Shown here: positions 27,044-37,094 of the stretch, one piece after another
Layout: every line of letters starts with the position of its first letter
Numbering within the stretch: the first letter of the stretch is position 1
DNA from: Acetobacter malorum
GTDB taxonomy: Bacteria > Pseudomonadota > Alphaproteobacteria > Acetobacterales > Acetobacteraceae
Length of the DNA stretch: 64,000 bases
Direction: 5' to 3'
Assembly: GCF_001580615.1 (NCBI RefSeq)
Contig: NZ_LHZC01000057.1
Coordinates: forward strand, 1 to 64,000
Translations under genes and position numbers: made by a program
The notes under the pieces: model-generated
The model's database searches: none
Seen by the model: only the letters and a program-made list of their open reading frames with translations
Told to the model about the DNA's origin: nothing

Positions 27044-27816
27044 GCCAGCATGGCCTTTCCGACGACGGGGGTTGAAGGAACAGCCATATCGCGCTCTTCC
27101 ATAGGGTCAGCCTGACGGGCCAGCATTCCGGCCTGCACGGCAAAACGGAACGCTTCAGCCATCACAGCAGGCTCTCCGGCTTTGGCCACAGCGGTGTTAA
27201 TCAGAACGGCGTCATACCCCAGCTCAAGCGCCTGTGCGGCATGAGAGGGCACACCGATGCCCGCATCCACAACGAGCGGGACATCGGGGAAATGTGCCCG
27301 CAGAGCGCGCAGACCGAAGACATTGTTCAGCCCTTTGCCTGAGCCGATGGGCGCGCCCCACGGCATCAGCACTTCACACCCCACAGCCAGCAGACGGTCC
27401 GCCACCACCAAATCTTCGGTGGTGTATGGAAAAACCTTAAAGCCATCGTCCGTCAGAATGCGCGCGGCTTCCACAAGCCCGAACACGTCCGGCTGGAGCG
27501 TATCCAGCTCCCCGATCACTTCCAGCTTGACCCAGTCCGTGCCGAACACTTCGCGCGCCATATGGGCGGTCGTGACGGCTTCCTTAACGGTGTGGCACCC
27601 CGCCGTGTTCGGCAGAACGGGCACACCAAGTTCCTGAATCAGATCCCAGAACGCCTGCCCGGCCCGTTCACCAGCGGATTCACGCCGTAGAGAGACCGTC
27701 ACAACGCCCGGCTGAGCAGCTCTGACCGCATCGCGCAGAATATCAGGGGATGGATACTGGGCCGTGCCGAGCATGAGCGGAGAAGACAGAACTGTGCCGT
27801 AAAAAGATTTGGTCAT
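27040..27816 (-). CDS. thiG: Thiazole synthase
   Basis: A 258-residue ThiG that condenses deoxyxylulose phosphate, dehydroglycine and ThiS thiocarboxylate into the thiazole phosphate. The Schiff-base lysine is K97 in [10 protein letters not shown]; other blocks are [14 protein letters not shown] and AAPIGSGKG-like [15 protein letters not shown], and [21 protein letters not shown]. Six bases separate it from the thiS stop, and its own stop overlaps thiE. Confidence 0.95.
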   Translation of the reverse strand: MTKSFYGTVLSSPLMLGTAQYPSPDILRDAVRAAQPGVVTVSLRRESAGERAGQAFWDLIQELGVPVLPNTAGCHTVKEAVTTAHMAREVFGTDWVKLEVIGELDTLQPDVFGLVEAARILTDDGFKVFPYTTEDLVVADRLLAVGCEVLMPWGAPIGSGKGLNNVFGLRALRAHFPDVPLVVDAGIGVPSHAAQALELGYDAVLINTAVAKAGEPAVMAEAFRFAVQAGMLARQADPMEERDMAVPSTPVVGKAMLA

Positions 27817-27822
27817 GAGGCC

Positions 27823-28020
27823 TCAGCCTCCCTGCATGGGAGCAACAATTTCAACCCGCGCACCATCCCGCAAGACGGTCCGGGCACGGTAAGGGACTGG
27901 CACAAAGCTGCCATCCATGGCTGTGGCAATCCGCGCACCGCCGTAGCCGAGCTCATCAATCAGGGCTGCCAGCGTTTTGGCTGAGACCTCATGAACCTCG
28001 TCATTGACCACGATCTGCAT
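27823..28020 (-). CDS. thiS: Sulfur carrier protein ThiS
   Basis: A 65-residue ubiquitin-like sulfur carrier ending in the Gly-Gly tail (VAPMQGG) that is adenylated and thiocarboxylated. It opens MQIVVNDEVHEV and contains the IATAMDGSFVPVPYRA strand typical of ThiS. The ATG at 28020 has AAGGGAG upstream, so the longer frame starting at 28080 is not used. It stands between thiO and thiG. Confidence 0.93.
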   Translation of the reverse strand: MQIVVNDEVHEVSAKTLAALIDELGYGGARIATAMDGSFVPVPYRARTVLRDGARVEIVAPMQGG

Positions 28021-28086
28021 GTGGGCGTTCTCCCTTAAACCTTTGCTGCCGGACTTAAGCACGATTTCCCTCCGGGGCAATCGCGT

Positions 28087-29079
28087 TCAGGCGGCCTTGT
28101 CCGACGCTCCAAAAATCATGTTCGCCGCTTCCTGCGCCCGCGCGGGGGAAAGCAGAAACCCGTGGCGATACATGCCGTTCACGTAAATATGCTGCCCGGA
28201 CCGCACGACGGTCGGCATGTTGTCCGGATAGGACGGCCGTAACCCGGTGCCCATTTCCAGAATTTCTGCCTCGGCAAAACCCGGATGCAGCGTCCAGACG
28301 GCATTCAGCAGTTCAGTCATGGAGCGCACCGTCATCCCGCCAGCGTTTTCGCTTTCAATCATGGTGGCCCCGACCATGAAGACATGGTCAGCCCGCGGCA
28401 CAATGTAAATGGGAATACGAGGGTGCAGCATGCGTACCGGGCGATGGAGCGCCACATCCGGGCAACGCAGCAGGATCATCTCGCCCCGCACACCCCGCAA
28501 GGTATTGAGTGTGGTGCGGGCATTCAGGCCGGTGCAGTCCACCACCCAGTCAAATTCAGCCTCATCCGGTTTCTGCGCGCCTTCCAGCAGCACGGTGCCG
28601 CCCATGGCTTCCAGGCTTTTCCGCAGGGCGACCAGCGCCTTGCGCGGGTCCACATGCCCTTCATCGGCAAAAAAGAGCGCTTTATGGAAACGGCCTGCCA
28701 GATCCGGCTCCAGCAGAGCAATGTCTTCCGTGCCGAGTGTGTGAAAATGCGAAGTGCGCCGCCCAAACCGGGCGATTTCCCCCACATCCCGCGGGGGAGC
28801 CAGAACCAGACTGCCAGCCCGCACGACATCGGGCACATGAGTAGCCCACCACTCCACCGAATCAACAGACTGTGCCGTTACCTCGGCGGGGGCCGATTCC
28901 GCCTCACACCACGGGGCCAGCATGCCACCAGCCATCCATGATGCCCCGGCACCAACGCGCCCACCCCGATCATAAAGCGTCACCTGCCCGCCACGCTCGG
29001 CCAGCGTGACAGAGGCCGTCATACCGGCGACACCGGCTCCTTTGACCAGAATGCGCGGAGTGCTGTGCATGGTCTTCAA
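28087..29079 (-). CDS. thiO: Glycine oxidase ThiO (FAD-dependent)
   Basis: A 330-residue flavoprotein that oxidises glycine to dehydroglycine for thiazole formation. The dinucleotide motif is G-A-G-V-A-G (residues 14-19), followed by an acidic ASWMAGGMLAPWCEAE block typical of ThiO; DGCTGLNAR-type and GMYRHGFLLSPA segments near the C-terminus bind FAD and substrate. First gene of thiO-thiS-thiG-thiE. I searched both strands upstream for a TPP riboswitch and saw none. Confidence 0.92.
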   Translation of the reverse strand: MKTMHSTPRILVKGAGVAGMTASVTLAERGGQVTLYDRGGRVGAGASWMAGGMLAPWCEAESAPAEVTAQSVDSVEWWATHVPDVVRAGSLVLAPPRDVGEIARFGRRTSHFHTLGTEDIALLEPDLAGRFHKALFFADEGHVDPRKALVALRKSLEAMGGTVLLEGAQKPDEAEFDWVVDCTGLNARTTLNTLRGVRGEMILLRCPDVALHRPVRMLHPRIPIYIVPRADHVFMVGATMIESENAGGMTVRSMTELLNAVWTLHPGFAEAEILEMGTGLRPSYPDNMPTVVRSGQHIYVNGMYRHGFLLSPARAQEAANMIFGASDKAA

Positions 29080-29146
29080 ATCCTTCCACGTCCATCAGGC
29101 TACTCAGCCGGATTTCCATGTTATAACAACAAAATAGCAGGAAACA

Positions 29147-29623
29147 CTAGAAGAGGCGGGCCACCAGCACCACCAGCAGGCAGCACTCCGTAATAGCCGT
29201 TACAATCCACCGCAGGCCCATATAGCCACTCGGCAAAGCGCCTCTGCGCCATCCCTGCCGCTCCAGCAAGGCGAACAGCGGCACCGCTACCGCCAGAATC
29301 GCAACGCCCGCCACGGGCATCCACGCAAATGCCGTATAGGCAGCCACCCAGCCCACAAAAGCAGGCACCACCCCCAGCACAAGCCGGATGATATCCGTGC
29401 GGTCTGCCCCGCTGGTCACAATTGCCGGCGCAGGTTCAAGCGCCAGCCCCCAGTGCACCGCCCCGAAAAAGGCGAGAGACACCGCGCAGTAAGACACAAA
29501 CGCCATCATCAGATTGGGGATGGGCACCCCGGAGGCAAAAAACACAATCCCGCACGCACAGAAAATCAGAGGCAGAAGCCCCGCGATTGCCAGCACCACA
29601 GCGACAAATGGAAGTCTCTTCAT
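29147..29623 (-). CDS. DUF3429 integral membrane protein
   Basis: A 158-residue protein with about five hydrophobic segments, starting with VAVVLAIAGLLPLIFCAC. The conserved pattern of the DUF3429 family is seen in FVSYCAVSLAFFGAVHWGLAL and the later GLRWIVTAITECCLLVVL. Function is unknown. It lies 67 bases upstream of thiO in the same direction and 182 bases from divergent eno. Confidence 0.85.
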   Translation of the reverse strand: MKRLPFVAVVLAIAGLLPLIFCACGIVFFASGVPIPNLMMAFVSYCAVSLAFFGAVHWGLALEPAPAIVTSGADRTDIIRLVLGVVPAFVGWVAAYTAFAWMPVAGVAILAVAVPLFALLERQGWRRGALPSGYMGLRWIVTAITECCLLVVLVARLF

Positions 29624-29799
29624 GAGCTTTGGATGTGCCTCCTCTGCACGCTTTCAGGCCTTCAACTGGTTGACAGAAAAGCCCAACAGGCTGCCACTAG
29701 CAACTGCAGGGAAACGCGCGCAGCCGTGTTTCGTTGAAGCAAAAAGAAAAACAACACATCTCGGCCAGCCCAAATCGCCTGAGCCTGAAACGGGAATGA

Positions 29800-31083
<1,284 letters not shown>

Positions 31084-31119
31084 GCGACAGGCCTGCCTCT
31101 GCAGGCCCGAGCCATTCAG

Positions 31120-31150
31120 AGCCGTGTTCTTCGGAGCACGGCTTTTTTTT
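31120..31150 (+). terminator. Rho-independent terminator of eno
   Basis: A 10-base-pair stem (AGCCGTGTTC/GAGCACGGCT with one G-T pair) closed by a stable TTCG tetraloop and followed by eight T residues. Confidence 0.92.
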
Positions 31151-31253
31151 ATGCCCTTCCCGGCCCGAGGTCTCTTCCTGTGCAGATATTCATGGTTTAG
31201 ACATAAAGATCTGATCAGAATGTCATTTTCCGGGACAGAGGGACGTTAAAATC

Positions 31254-31583
31254 GTGCAAATCGGCCGCTTTATCAGACGTGCAGTGCGCGCCATTGTTCC
31301 GCCCACCGTTTTTCTGGGCATTGCGGTCTATTTTGGCTGGAACGCCACGCAGGGTGACCACGGCATGAAGGCCTATCAGAGCCAGCTTGTGCTGCTTGAT
31401 CAGGCCAAACAGGCGCAGCAGGACGCCACGGCAGAGCAGATCGCCTGGCGGCGGCGCGTAAACGGCCTGCGGGAGCAGTCTCTGGATAACGACACGCTGG
31501 ATGAACGTGCCCGCGCCATGCTCAATCTGGCCGACACGAACGATATCGTCGTGCCGTATGACCGGCATGACCCGCTTTACTGA
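31254..31583 (+). CDS. FtsB/DivIC-like septum formation initiator protein
   Basis: A 109-residue bitopic membrane protein: a short basic cytoplasmic start (RFIRRAVRA), one transmembrane segment (about 14-28), and a periplasmic coiled coil (QSQLVLLDQAKQAQQDATAEQI) followed by the conserved ERARAMLNLADTNDIVV end. FtsB links FtsL and FtsQ in the divisome. Translation must start at the GTG at 31254, since the next in-frame ATG lies after the membrane segment. Location just after eno is the same as in many Proteobacteria, which supports the call. Confidence 0.85.
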   Translation: MQIGRFIRRAVRAIVPPTVFLGIAVYFGWNATQGDHGMKAYQSQLVLLDQAKQAQQDATAEQIAWRRRVNGLREQSLDNDTLDERARAMLNLADTNDIVVPYDRHDPLY

Positions 31584-31666
31584 ACGCCGTAAGCGCTAAC
31601 CTCCCGGACATCCAGCAGACCGAAACGCACTATAGCCCTCGCTCGGCACTGTGGCCTGTCACGCTC

Positions 31667-31697
31667 AAACCCCGCAGATCCGTCTGGCGGGGTTTTT
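31667..31697 (+). terminator. Rho-independent terminator of the FtsB-like gene
   Basis: The stem AAACCCCGC/GCGGGGTTT with an 11-base loop ends in a T-run. Confidence 0.88.
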
Positions 31698-31723
31698 CTT
31701 TATCCACACAGCATAGCGGCCAT

Positions 31724-31756
31724 AAAAAAAGCGGCCCCGGATGGAGCCGCTTTTTT
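31724..31756. terminator. Terminator behind rpmG
   Basis: A stem GCGGC/GCCGC flanked by an A-run and a T-run (AAAAAA...TTTTTT), symmetrical, so that it works in both directions; it is 29 bases beyond the stop of rpmG. Confidence 0.85.
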
Positions 31757-31784
31757 ATAATCTCTTCCCTCAGAAGGGCGGAGA

Positions 31785-31952
31785 TTATTTGATTTTCGCT
31801 TCGCGGAACACGACGTGCTTGCGTGCAACGGGATCGTACTTCTTCAGTTCCATCTTGCCGGTGTGGGCACGGGCGTTCTTCTTGGTGACGTAGAAGTAAC
31901 CGGTGTCCGCCGTGGAAACGAGACGGATTTTGATAACATTGGTCTTGGCCAT
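31785..31952 (-). CDS. rpmG: 50S ribosomal protein L33
   Basis: A 55-residue protein opening [18 protein letters not shown], then [20 protein letters not shown] and ending VVFREAKIK, which is the full L33 pattern of the form without zinc-binding cysteines. GAGGAAGCT precedes the ATG at 31952. It is monocistronic, between a terminator and the divergent moeA, and is shorter than the usual length limit for ORF lists. Confidence 0.96.
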   Translation of the reverse strand: MAKTNVIKIRLVSTADTGYFYVTKKNARAHTGKMELKKYDPVARKHVVFREAKIK

Positions 31953-32104
31953 AGCTTCCTCAGCAGAGCATCGTTAAACCCGGCACCACGCCAGAAACGT
32001 GGTCGGGTGGTGTTCAAGTGCCGGCAAAATGCGCATACAAGAGCCAAACGTCAAGCATTCTTGCATCATTCAGGCGTGGGAATAGCCGAAAGGAGTAAAA
32101 AAAC

Positions 32105-33304
32105 ATGCTGGATGTGGCTGTTGCGCGCGCCCGAATCCTTGAAAAATTCTCAGCCGGTGGTCTGGAAACCGTCTCTCTGGCCGATGGATGTGGCCGGGTG
32201 CTGGCCTCTCCACTCACCGCACGCCTCTCCAATCCCCCCGTCTCCGTCTCCTCCATGGATGGCTACGCTCTGAAGGCTGAGGACGCGCAGGAAGGCGCCA
32301 CACTGCGCATTGTGGGCGAAGCCCCCGCAGGACACCCATCCAGCCTGACCGTGGAGAAAGGCACCTGCCTGCGCCTGTTTACCGGCAGCCAGATCCCCGC
32401 AGGCGCCGATATGGTTATGATTCAGGAAAATGTGCGGCGTGAGGGTGATCATGCAACGCTGCTCAGCGCCGGGCGCGTAGGCCAGTTTATCCGCAAAGAA
32501 GGACAGGATTTCCGTAAAGGCGACATTCTGGTGCCGGCAGGCAAAAAAATCGGGCCGCGTGATATCGGGCTGGCCGCCGCAGGCGGACACATCTGGCTCC
32601 CCGTCTCGCGCCGCCCACGCATTGGCGTTCTGGCCACGGGTGATGAGATTGTGCTGCCCGGAGACCCGGCATCGCCAGACTCCATCGTCAATTCCGGCGC
32701 GTTCATGATTACCGCCCTGCTCAAATCTTTGGGGGCAGACGCCATCCTGCTCCCTGTTGTGCGGGATAATGCCGAGTCTCTCTCTGCCGCCATCGGGCAG
32801 GCGCATACGCTGGACCTGCTGGTGACCATCGGGGGGGCCAGCGTGGGCACGTATGACGTCGTGCGCAGCACGCTGGAGGCCCACGGTCTTGCACTGGACT
32901 TCTGGAAAATCGCCATGCGCCCGGGCAGACCGCTGATGTTCGGCCAACTGGGGCACACCCCCGTTATCGGCCTGCCGGGTAATCCGGTTGCAGCACTGGT
33001 GTGCAGTCTGGTGTTTGTGGCCCCTGCCCTGCGCAAGCTGCTCGGCCAGCCCGTGCCGGAAGAGATGGAAACGGAAGCCGCCCTGCTTGGCGCAGATATT
33101 GGCGAGAATGACCAGCGGCAGGATTTTGTGCGATGCCGCCTCACCCCACAGGCTGATGGGCAACTTCCGCTGGCTACCCCTTTCAGCTCACAGGATTCGG
33201 CTCAGCTGAATATTTTCGCACAAAGTCAGGCGCTCCTGATTCGTGCGCCCTTCGCACCTCCCGAGAAAGCTGGCGCGCCCTGCCGTATTCTTCGGCTACC
33301 CTGA
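32105..33304 (+). CDS. moeA: Molybdopterin molybdotransferase MoeA
   Basis: A 399-residue enzyme that inserts molybdate into adenylylated molybdopterin. Typical blocks: SMDGYAL, TGSQIPAGADMVMIQE, the RPRIGVLATGDEIVLPG start of the MoaB/MogA-like domain, SGAFMITALLKSLGAD, TIGGASVGTYDVV and GLPGNPVAALV. A consensus ribosome site AGGAG lies at 32092-32096. Its stop is five bases from the stop of convergent oprB. It is about 26 kb from moaA and 8 kb from moaDE. Confidence 0.95.
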   Translation: MLDVAVARARILEKFSAGGLETVSLADGCGRVLASPLTARLSNPPVSVSSMDGYALKAEDAQEGATLRIVGEAPAGHPSSLTVEKGTCLRLFTGSQIPAGADMVMIQENVRREGDHATLLSAGRVGQFIRKEGQDFRKGDILVPAGKKIGPRDIGLAAAGGHIWLPVSRRPRIGVLATGDEIVLPGDPASPDSIVNSGAFMITALLKSLGADAILLPVVRDNAESLSAAIGQAHTLDLLVTIGGASVGTYDVVRSTLEAHGLALDFWKIAMRPGRPLMFGQLGHTPVIGLPGNPVAALVCSLVFVAPALRKLLGQPVPEEMETEAALLGADIGENDQRQDFVRCRLTPQADGQLPLATPFSSQDSAQLNIFAQSQALLIRAPFAPPEKAGAPCRILRLP

Positions 33305-33309
33305 CGCCC

Positions 33310-34617
33310 TCAGAACGACATGCTGGAATGCAGGCCAAAAATGGCTTCGTCTTTCACCCTGCGGCCTGCGCTATCCAGCACGCCGCCGCTGGGTGAGAGC
33401 ATTCCCTGAAGATCAGGCTGGATAAGGAGCCAGGGTGTCGCCTGAAACTGGTAAGTCAGTTCCAGATGATATTCAGTATGCTGCGCCAGCGTGCCCGCCC
33501 GTCGTTCTGACCGCCGCAAAACCGGGCTGGCCTCGCCATAGCCGAACCCTAACCCCAGAACATCGTTTTCGCGCTGGAATGGCGCGTTCAACAAAAGTCC
33601 CGCGTCTACCGCATTCACAATCTGGTTGCGATTAGTCGGTGGTGCCCATGTGGCGCGGGCAAAGCCGGCAATCGTCTGCTTCCCGGCAAGATGAGCCAGA
33701 ACCTGATCGGCCACGGCGTAAAACGTCCAGTTGCCTTTATGGCGAACAGTTGGGTCGGCCTGATCCGGAAAACGACCGGTATCACCGTAACCGCCCAGCT
33801 TGTAGGTTCCGTCCTTCCCCCAGAGCTGCGTGTGATACTGCGCTTCCAGAAACATCAGCGCCCCGGTGCCAAAATGGAATCGGGTGCCGCTTGGGTCCTG
33901 ATTCTGGTTCCACGGGTCGGCCTCGTTCAGAAAGCCCGCACCAATCGGGTTATCATCCGCAACTGCGGCCAGCATCGTCCAGCTTTTGGAGAGCTTGTAT
34001 TTCACCCTTACGGCAGGTGTGCTCAAGGGTGATGCCGGCCCCTGATCATACAGGTTGTTATCCGGCACCATGGGCCAGGAGAACGAAGCGTTTAGGAACT
34101 GTTGTGCGCCGTCACTCCCCATGAAGTCATGACTGAGGTCGAGCTTACCAATCCGCACATCCAGCCGGTCATGGTCAAAGGTCTGGCCATACCAGACCTC
34201 ATAGAGGCGTAGATTGATATCCGCCTCAATTCCGGAAACCTGATTGAACACATAAAGCGGCTGGTTGCTGAAGGGATGACCGCGAATATCCACCCCGCTA
34301 ATGCCAATGGTGCCCAGCGGCAGATGCGTCAGACGGCCAAGGTCCACAGAAAGCTGCCCGGTCGTATCGCCAATATAATTGTTGGATGGCTGGCTACCGC
34401 CAACAGGAACAGCCCACAGCTCATTCTGGTCCGTCAGCTGAAACTGCACACCATGTTCGGCCAGAGTGCGACGCACGCCGCCCCAGTCCCGCGTCAGGCG
34501 ATCTTCAAAGCTGAACGCATGAGCATCAGGAGAGCTCCCCTGCGCCTCAGCCTGAAAAATGCTGAGGCTGAAACAGGCATAAACCGCTGCCGGGACCGTG
34601 ATAATTTTCCTAAACAC
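33310..34617 (-). CDS. Carbohydrate porin of the OprB family
   Basis: A 435-residue outer-membrane porin. A signal peptide ends at AEA; the mature part starts DRLTRDWGGVRRTLAEHGV, the OprB signature, and has DIRGHPFSNQP, LYEVWYGQTF, DVRIGKLDLSHDF and LELTYQFQATPWLLIQPDLQ, ending with a C-terminal Phe (SSMSF) as needed for insertion by BamA. It should let glucose and other sugars or polyols into the periplasm for oxidation by membrane dehydrogenases. Starts with GTG, four bases after AAAAGG. Confidence 0.9.
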   Translation of the reverse strand: MFRKIITVPAAVYACFSLSIFQAEAQGSSPDAHAFSFEDRLTRDWGGVRRTLAEHGVQFQLTDQNELWAVPVGGSQPSNNYIGDTTGQLSVDLGRLTHLPLGTIGISGVDIRGHPFSNQPLYVFNQVSGIEADINLRLYEVWYGQTFDHDRLDVRIGKLDLSHDFMGSDGAQQFLNASFSWPMVPDNNLYDQGPASPLSTPAVRVKYKLSKSWTMLAAVADDNPIGAGFLNEADPWNQNQDPSGTRFHFGTGALMFLEAQYHTQLWGKDGTYKLGGYGDTGRFPDQADPTVRHKGNWTFYAVADQVLAHLAGKQTIAGFARATWAPPTNRNQIVNAVDAGLLLNAPFQRENDVLGLGFGYGEASPVLRRSERRAGTLAQHTEYHLELTYQFQATPWLLIQPDLQGMLSPSGGVLDSAGRRVKDEAIFGLHSSMSF

Positions 34618-34813
34618 CGAACCTTTTCAATATGTTATCAAACCGCATGGAAAACGGTATCAGGGATTTCGGACCGGTGACCACCGGCCCCGCTTAAATA
34701 ACCAGACTGAAAGCACAGGCCCTCAACGGGCCTTCTGCTGGAACCTTTACAGACACAGCAAAAAATACAGAAGGGCTTTTGGCAGGGGTGAATAACCCCT
34801 TGACTAAAAAAGA

Positions 34814-34828
34814 GAACTTATATAGAAC
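34814..34828. promoter_or_regulatory. LexA-binding SOS box upstream of lexA
   Basis: GAAC-N7-GAAC, which on the other strand is GTTC-N7-GTTC, the alphaproteobacterial LexA operator. It sits 46 bases before the lexA start and 8 bases after a TTGACT -35-like hexamer (34800-34805), thus covering the -10 region. LexA should repress its own gene here. Confidence 0.85.
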
Positions 34829-34874
34829 AAATCCCTATAAATACAAAAACACTCATCTGCTCCGGGGTGCCGCA

Positions 34875-35540
34875 ATGCTGACGCGCAAACAGCACAAACT
34901 GCTGCTTTTTATTGATTCTCACCTCAAGCAGACGGGTTTCTCTCCTTCTTTCGACGAGATGAAAGAGGCCATGGGCCTGCGCTCCAAATCCGGCATTCAT
35001 CGCCTGATTTCCGGCCTGGAAGAACGCGGGTTTCTCCGCCGTCACCATCATCGGGCCCGCGCGCTGGAAGTCATTCATCTCCCGGAAATGGCACCTGCCT
35101 CAGAAACGCTGCCCACCAATGTTGTGCGTGGAGATTTCTCCCGCCAGCAGCCCGCAGCGCTGAAGATCCCGCTTTATGGCCGCATTGCCGCAGGTCTGCC
35201 GATTGAAGCCATGGCCGAAACGGATACGTTTCTGGATATCCCGAAAGATATGGTGAGTTCAGGCGATTATTACGCGCTGGAAGTCACCGGAGATTCCATG
35301 ATTGAAGCCGGTATTCTGGACGGCGATCACGTCATCATCCGCCGCACGGAAGATGCTGAGAACGGGCAGATTGTTGTCGCCCTCATTGATAACAGTGAAG
35401 TCACGCTCAAGCGCCTGCGCCGCAAGGGCAACACCATTGCGCTGGAACCCGCCAACCCACGCTATGAAACGCGCATTGTGCCTGCTGAACGCCTGCACAT
35501 TCAGGGTCGACTGGCCGGACTGATCCGCCGGTATCACTAA
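34875..35540 (+). CDS. lexA: LexA repressor
   Basis: A 221-residue repressor-protease of the SOS response. A winged helix-turn-helix (residues 1-65, [20 protein letters not shown]) precedes the S24 domain with the self-cleavage site A106-G107 in GRIAAGLP, the catalytic serine S141 in TGDSMIEAG and lysine K179 in EVTLKRL. The ATG at 34875 matches the family start; the upstream extension crosses the SOS box and cannot be coding. Divergent from oprB. Confidence 0.97.
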   Translation: MLTRKQHKLLLFIDSHLKQTGFSPSFDEMKEAMGLRSKSGIHRLISGLEERGFLRRHHHRARALEVIHLPEMAPASETLPTNVVRGDFSRQQPAALKIPLYGRIAAGLPIEAMAETDTFLDIPKDMVSSGDYYALEVTGDSMIEAGILDGDHVIIRRTEDAENGQIVVALIDNSEVTLKRLRRKGNTIALEPANPRYETRIVPAERLHIQGRLAGLIRRYH

Positions 35541-35558
35541 CGATTGAGAAAATACGGA

Positions 35559-35620
35559 GCGTGATTTTCCAAAATCACGCGTCCTCTCTGTTGAGGCTTC
35601 TCCATTCAGGCGCAGAAGCC
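35559..35620. terminator. Two hairpins between convergent lexA and bioCD
   Basis: 35559-35580 has perfect 10-base arms (GCGTGATTTT/AAAATCACGC) around a 2-base centre, and 35595-35620 has GGCTTCT/AGAAGCC arms. Together they likely end transcripts arriving from both sides. Confidence 0.65.
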
Positions 35621-35645
35621 CCATGCATCAAGCCCGGGTGAAGCG

Positions 35646-37094
35646 TCAGACTTTCTCTGAAAAGCCCTTACGCCCCACTTGCATTGCGCACCAGACATCA
35701 TCCCATGCGGGGATCAGACGGCTCAGTGCAGCAACAGTCTCCGCAGTCACGGCCTTCTGCTGCGGCAGTTCAGCCAGAATGCGCACCTGCCCTTTTTCCT
35801 GAATGGTCTTGCTGTTCTCCGGGTTGAGCGGGCCGCTCAGCACCACCCCGGCAATGCCCAGACCACGGGCTCGCAATGCTTCCAAACTAAGCAGCGTATG
35901 GTTCAGCGTCCCCAGCCCGCTTCGGGCGACCAGAACAACCGGCAGCCCCCAGCGTTCAGCCAGATCAACCATCATCAGCGTATCGGTCGCAGGCACCATC
36001 AGGCCGCCCGCCCCTTCCACTACAAGCGGACGCTGTGGGGCCTCTAAAGGCAAAACCAGACGCGCAGGATCAATTTCCGCCCCTTCGGCCCTAGCCGCCG
36101 CCAGAGGGGACAGAGACGCCTGATACGCCCCGGCTGACGGAAAGCAGTCTTCCGGCAGGCAACCGCTCAGCTTCATGACCGTCGCCGTATCGCCTTCTTC
36201 ATCCGCAAGCCCGCTTTGCAACGGCTTCCAGTAGCCTGCTTTCCACGCATGGACGAGGCAGGCAGATGTCAGGGTTTTGCCCACGCCGGTATCTGTTCCG
36301 GTGACAAACACCCCGGCGCGCTGCGGTTTTTGAAAACAGCCATAGGCCAGATGCCAAGTCACCATCGCTCCGGCCTGATCAAAGCGCGCCAGAGCCCGAC
36401 GCAGTTCGGCGGGAGAAAAAGCCTTCCCGTCTTCACGCGGTACGGACGCCCCCGTCTCCTTCAGATGCTTTACAAAAGCCAGTCCATTTTCAAAGGGCTG
36501 AACGCACCGCTCTGTTGTCCATTTCCCGGCGCACAGGCCGGGCTGCCAGCCCTGCACAGTCCGGGCAGCGGGATAATCCGGTGTTGCCGCCATCAGCCCT
36601 TCTGTAGTGCAAGCCTGTCGCCATTCTTCAAAGGTGCCATCCAGCAAGGTGGAGACGGCAATCACACCACCGGGGGCCAACTGGTCCGCTAGCTTTTGCA
36701 AGGCGACTGAGGGTTCTTCCAGCCACTGGAAAACCAGATTGCCGCAAATCAGGTCAAACGCCCCTACCACATCAGGACGGGCAGCATCCATCTCGCAAAA
36801 CTGCACACCTTCCCCGACTCGCTTGCGGGCGCGTTCCAGCATGCGGGGCGCAACATCCGTCGCCACCAGTTCTGCCTCAGGCCACGCCTCATGCAGCATA
36901 TGCGTCAAGAAGCCGGTACCGCACCCAACTTCCAGAATACGCCGGGGTGTCCGGCCTGCCAGCCGAGCGCGGAGACCATCAAACAGACGCCGGGCGGCCA
37001 CACGTTGCAGCACAGCAGCCGCATCATACCCCTCAGCAGCATCAAAACTTTGCTGAATGCGGGCCTGTCGGGCATGGGCGGAACGGTCGGTCAT
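35646..37094 (-). CDS. Fused BioC-BioD: malonyl-ACP methyltransferase plus dethiobiotin synthetase
   Basis: A 482-residue continuous frame with two enzymes of biotin synthesis. Residues 1 to about 255 are BioC: RILEVGCGTGFLTHML, DLICGNLVFQWLEEP and LAPGGVIAVSTLLDGTFEEW; this domain methylates malonyl-ACP to start pimelate synthesis. Residues about 262-482 are BioD: the P-loop GTDTGVGKT (K273), YWKPLQSG, VEGAGGLMVPATD and VVLVARSGLGTLNH; this domain closes the ureido ring of dethiobiotin. The linker (about 255-262) contains no stop or internal start with a ribosome site. Its ATG overlaps the stop of the esterase gene by four bases. Confidence 0.93.
   Translation of the reverse strand: MTDRSAHARQARIQQSFDAAEGYDAAAVLQRVAARRLFDGLRARLAGRTPRRILEVGCGTGFLTHMLHEAWPEAELVATDVAPRMLERARKRVGEGVQFCEMDAARPDVVGAFDLICGNLVFQWLEEPSVALQKLADQLAPGGVIAVSTLLDGTFEEWRQACTTEGLMAATPDYPAARTVQGWQPGLCAGKWTTERCVQPFENGLAFVKHLKETGASVPREDGKAFSPAELRRALARFDQAGAMVTWHLAYGCFQKPQRAGVFVTGTDTGVGKTLTSACLVHAWKAGYWKPLQSGLADEEGDTATVMKLSGCLPEDCFPSAGAYQASLSPLAAARAEGAEIDPARLVLPLEAPQRPLVVEGAGGLMVPATDTLMMVDLAERWGLPVVLVARSGLGTLNHTLLSLEALRARGLGIAGVVLSGPLNPENSKTIQEKGQVRILAELPQQKAVTAETVAALSRLIPAWDDVWCAMQVGRKGFSEKV

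Noticed and set aside
32150-33163. 337-codon frame opposite to moeA
   Set aside because: moeA has all family motifs on the other strand and a consensus ribosome site; the opposite frame has no likeness to anything.
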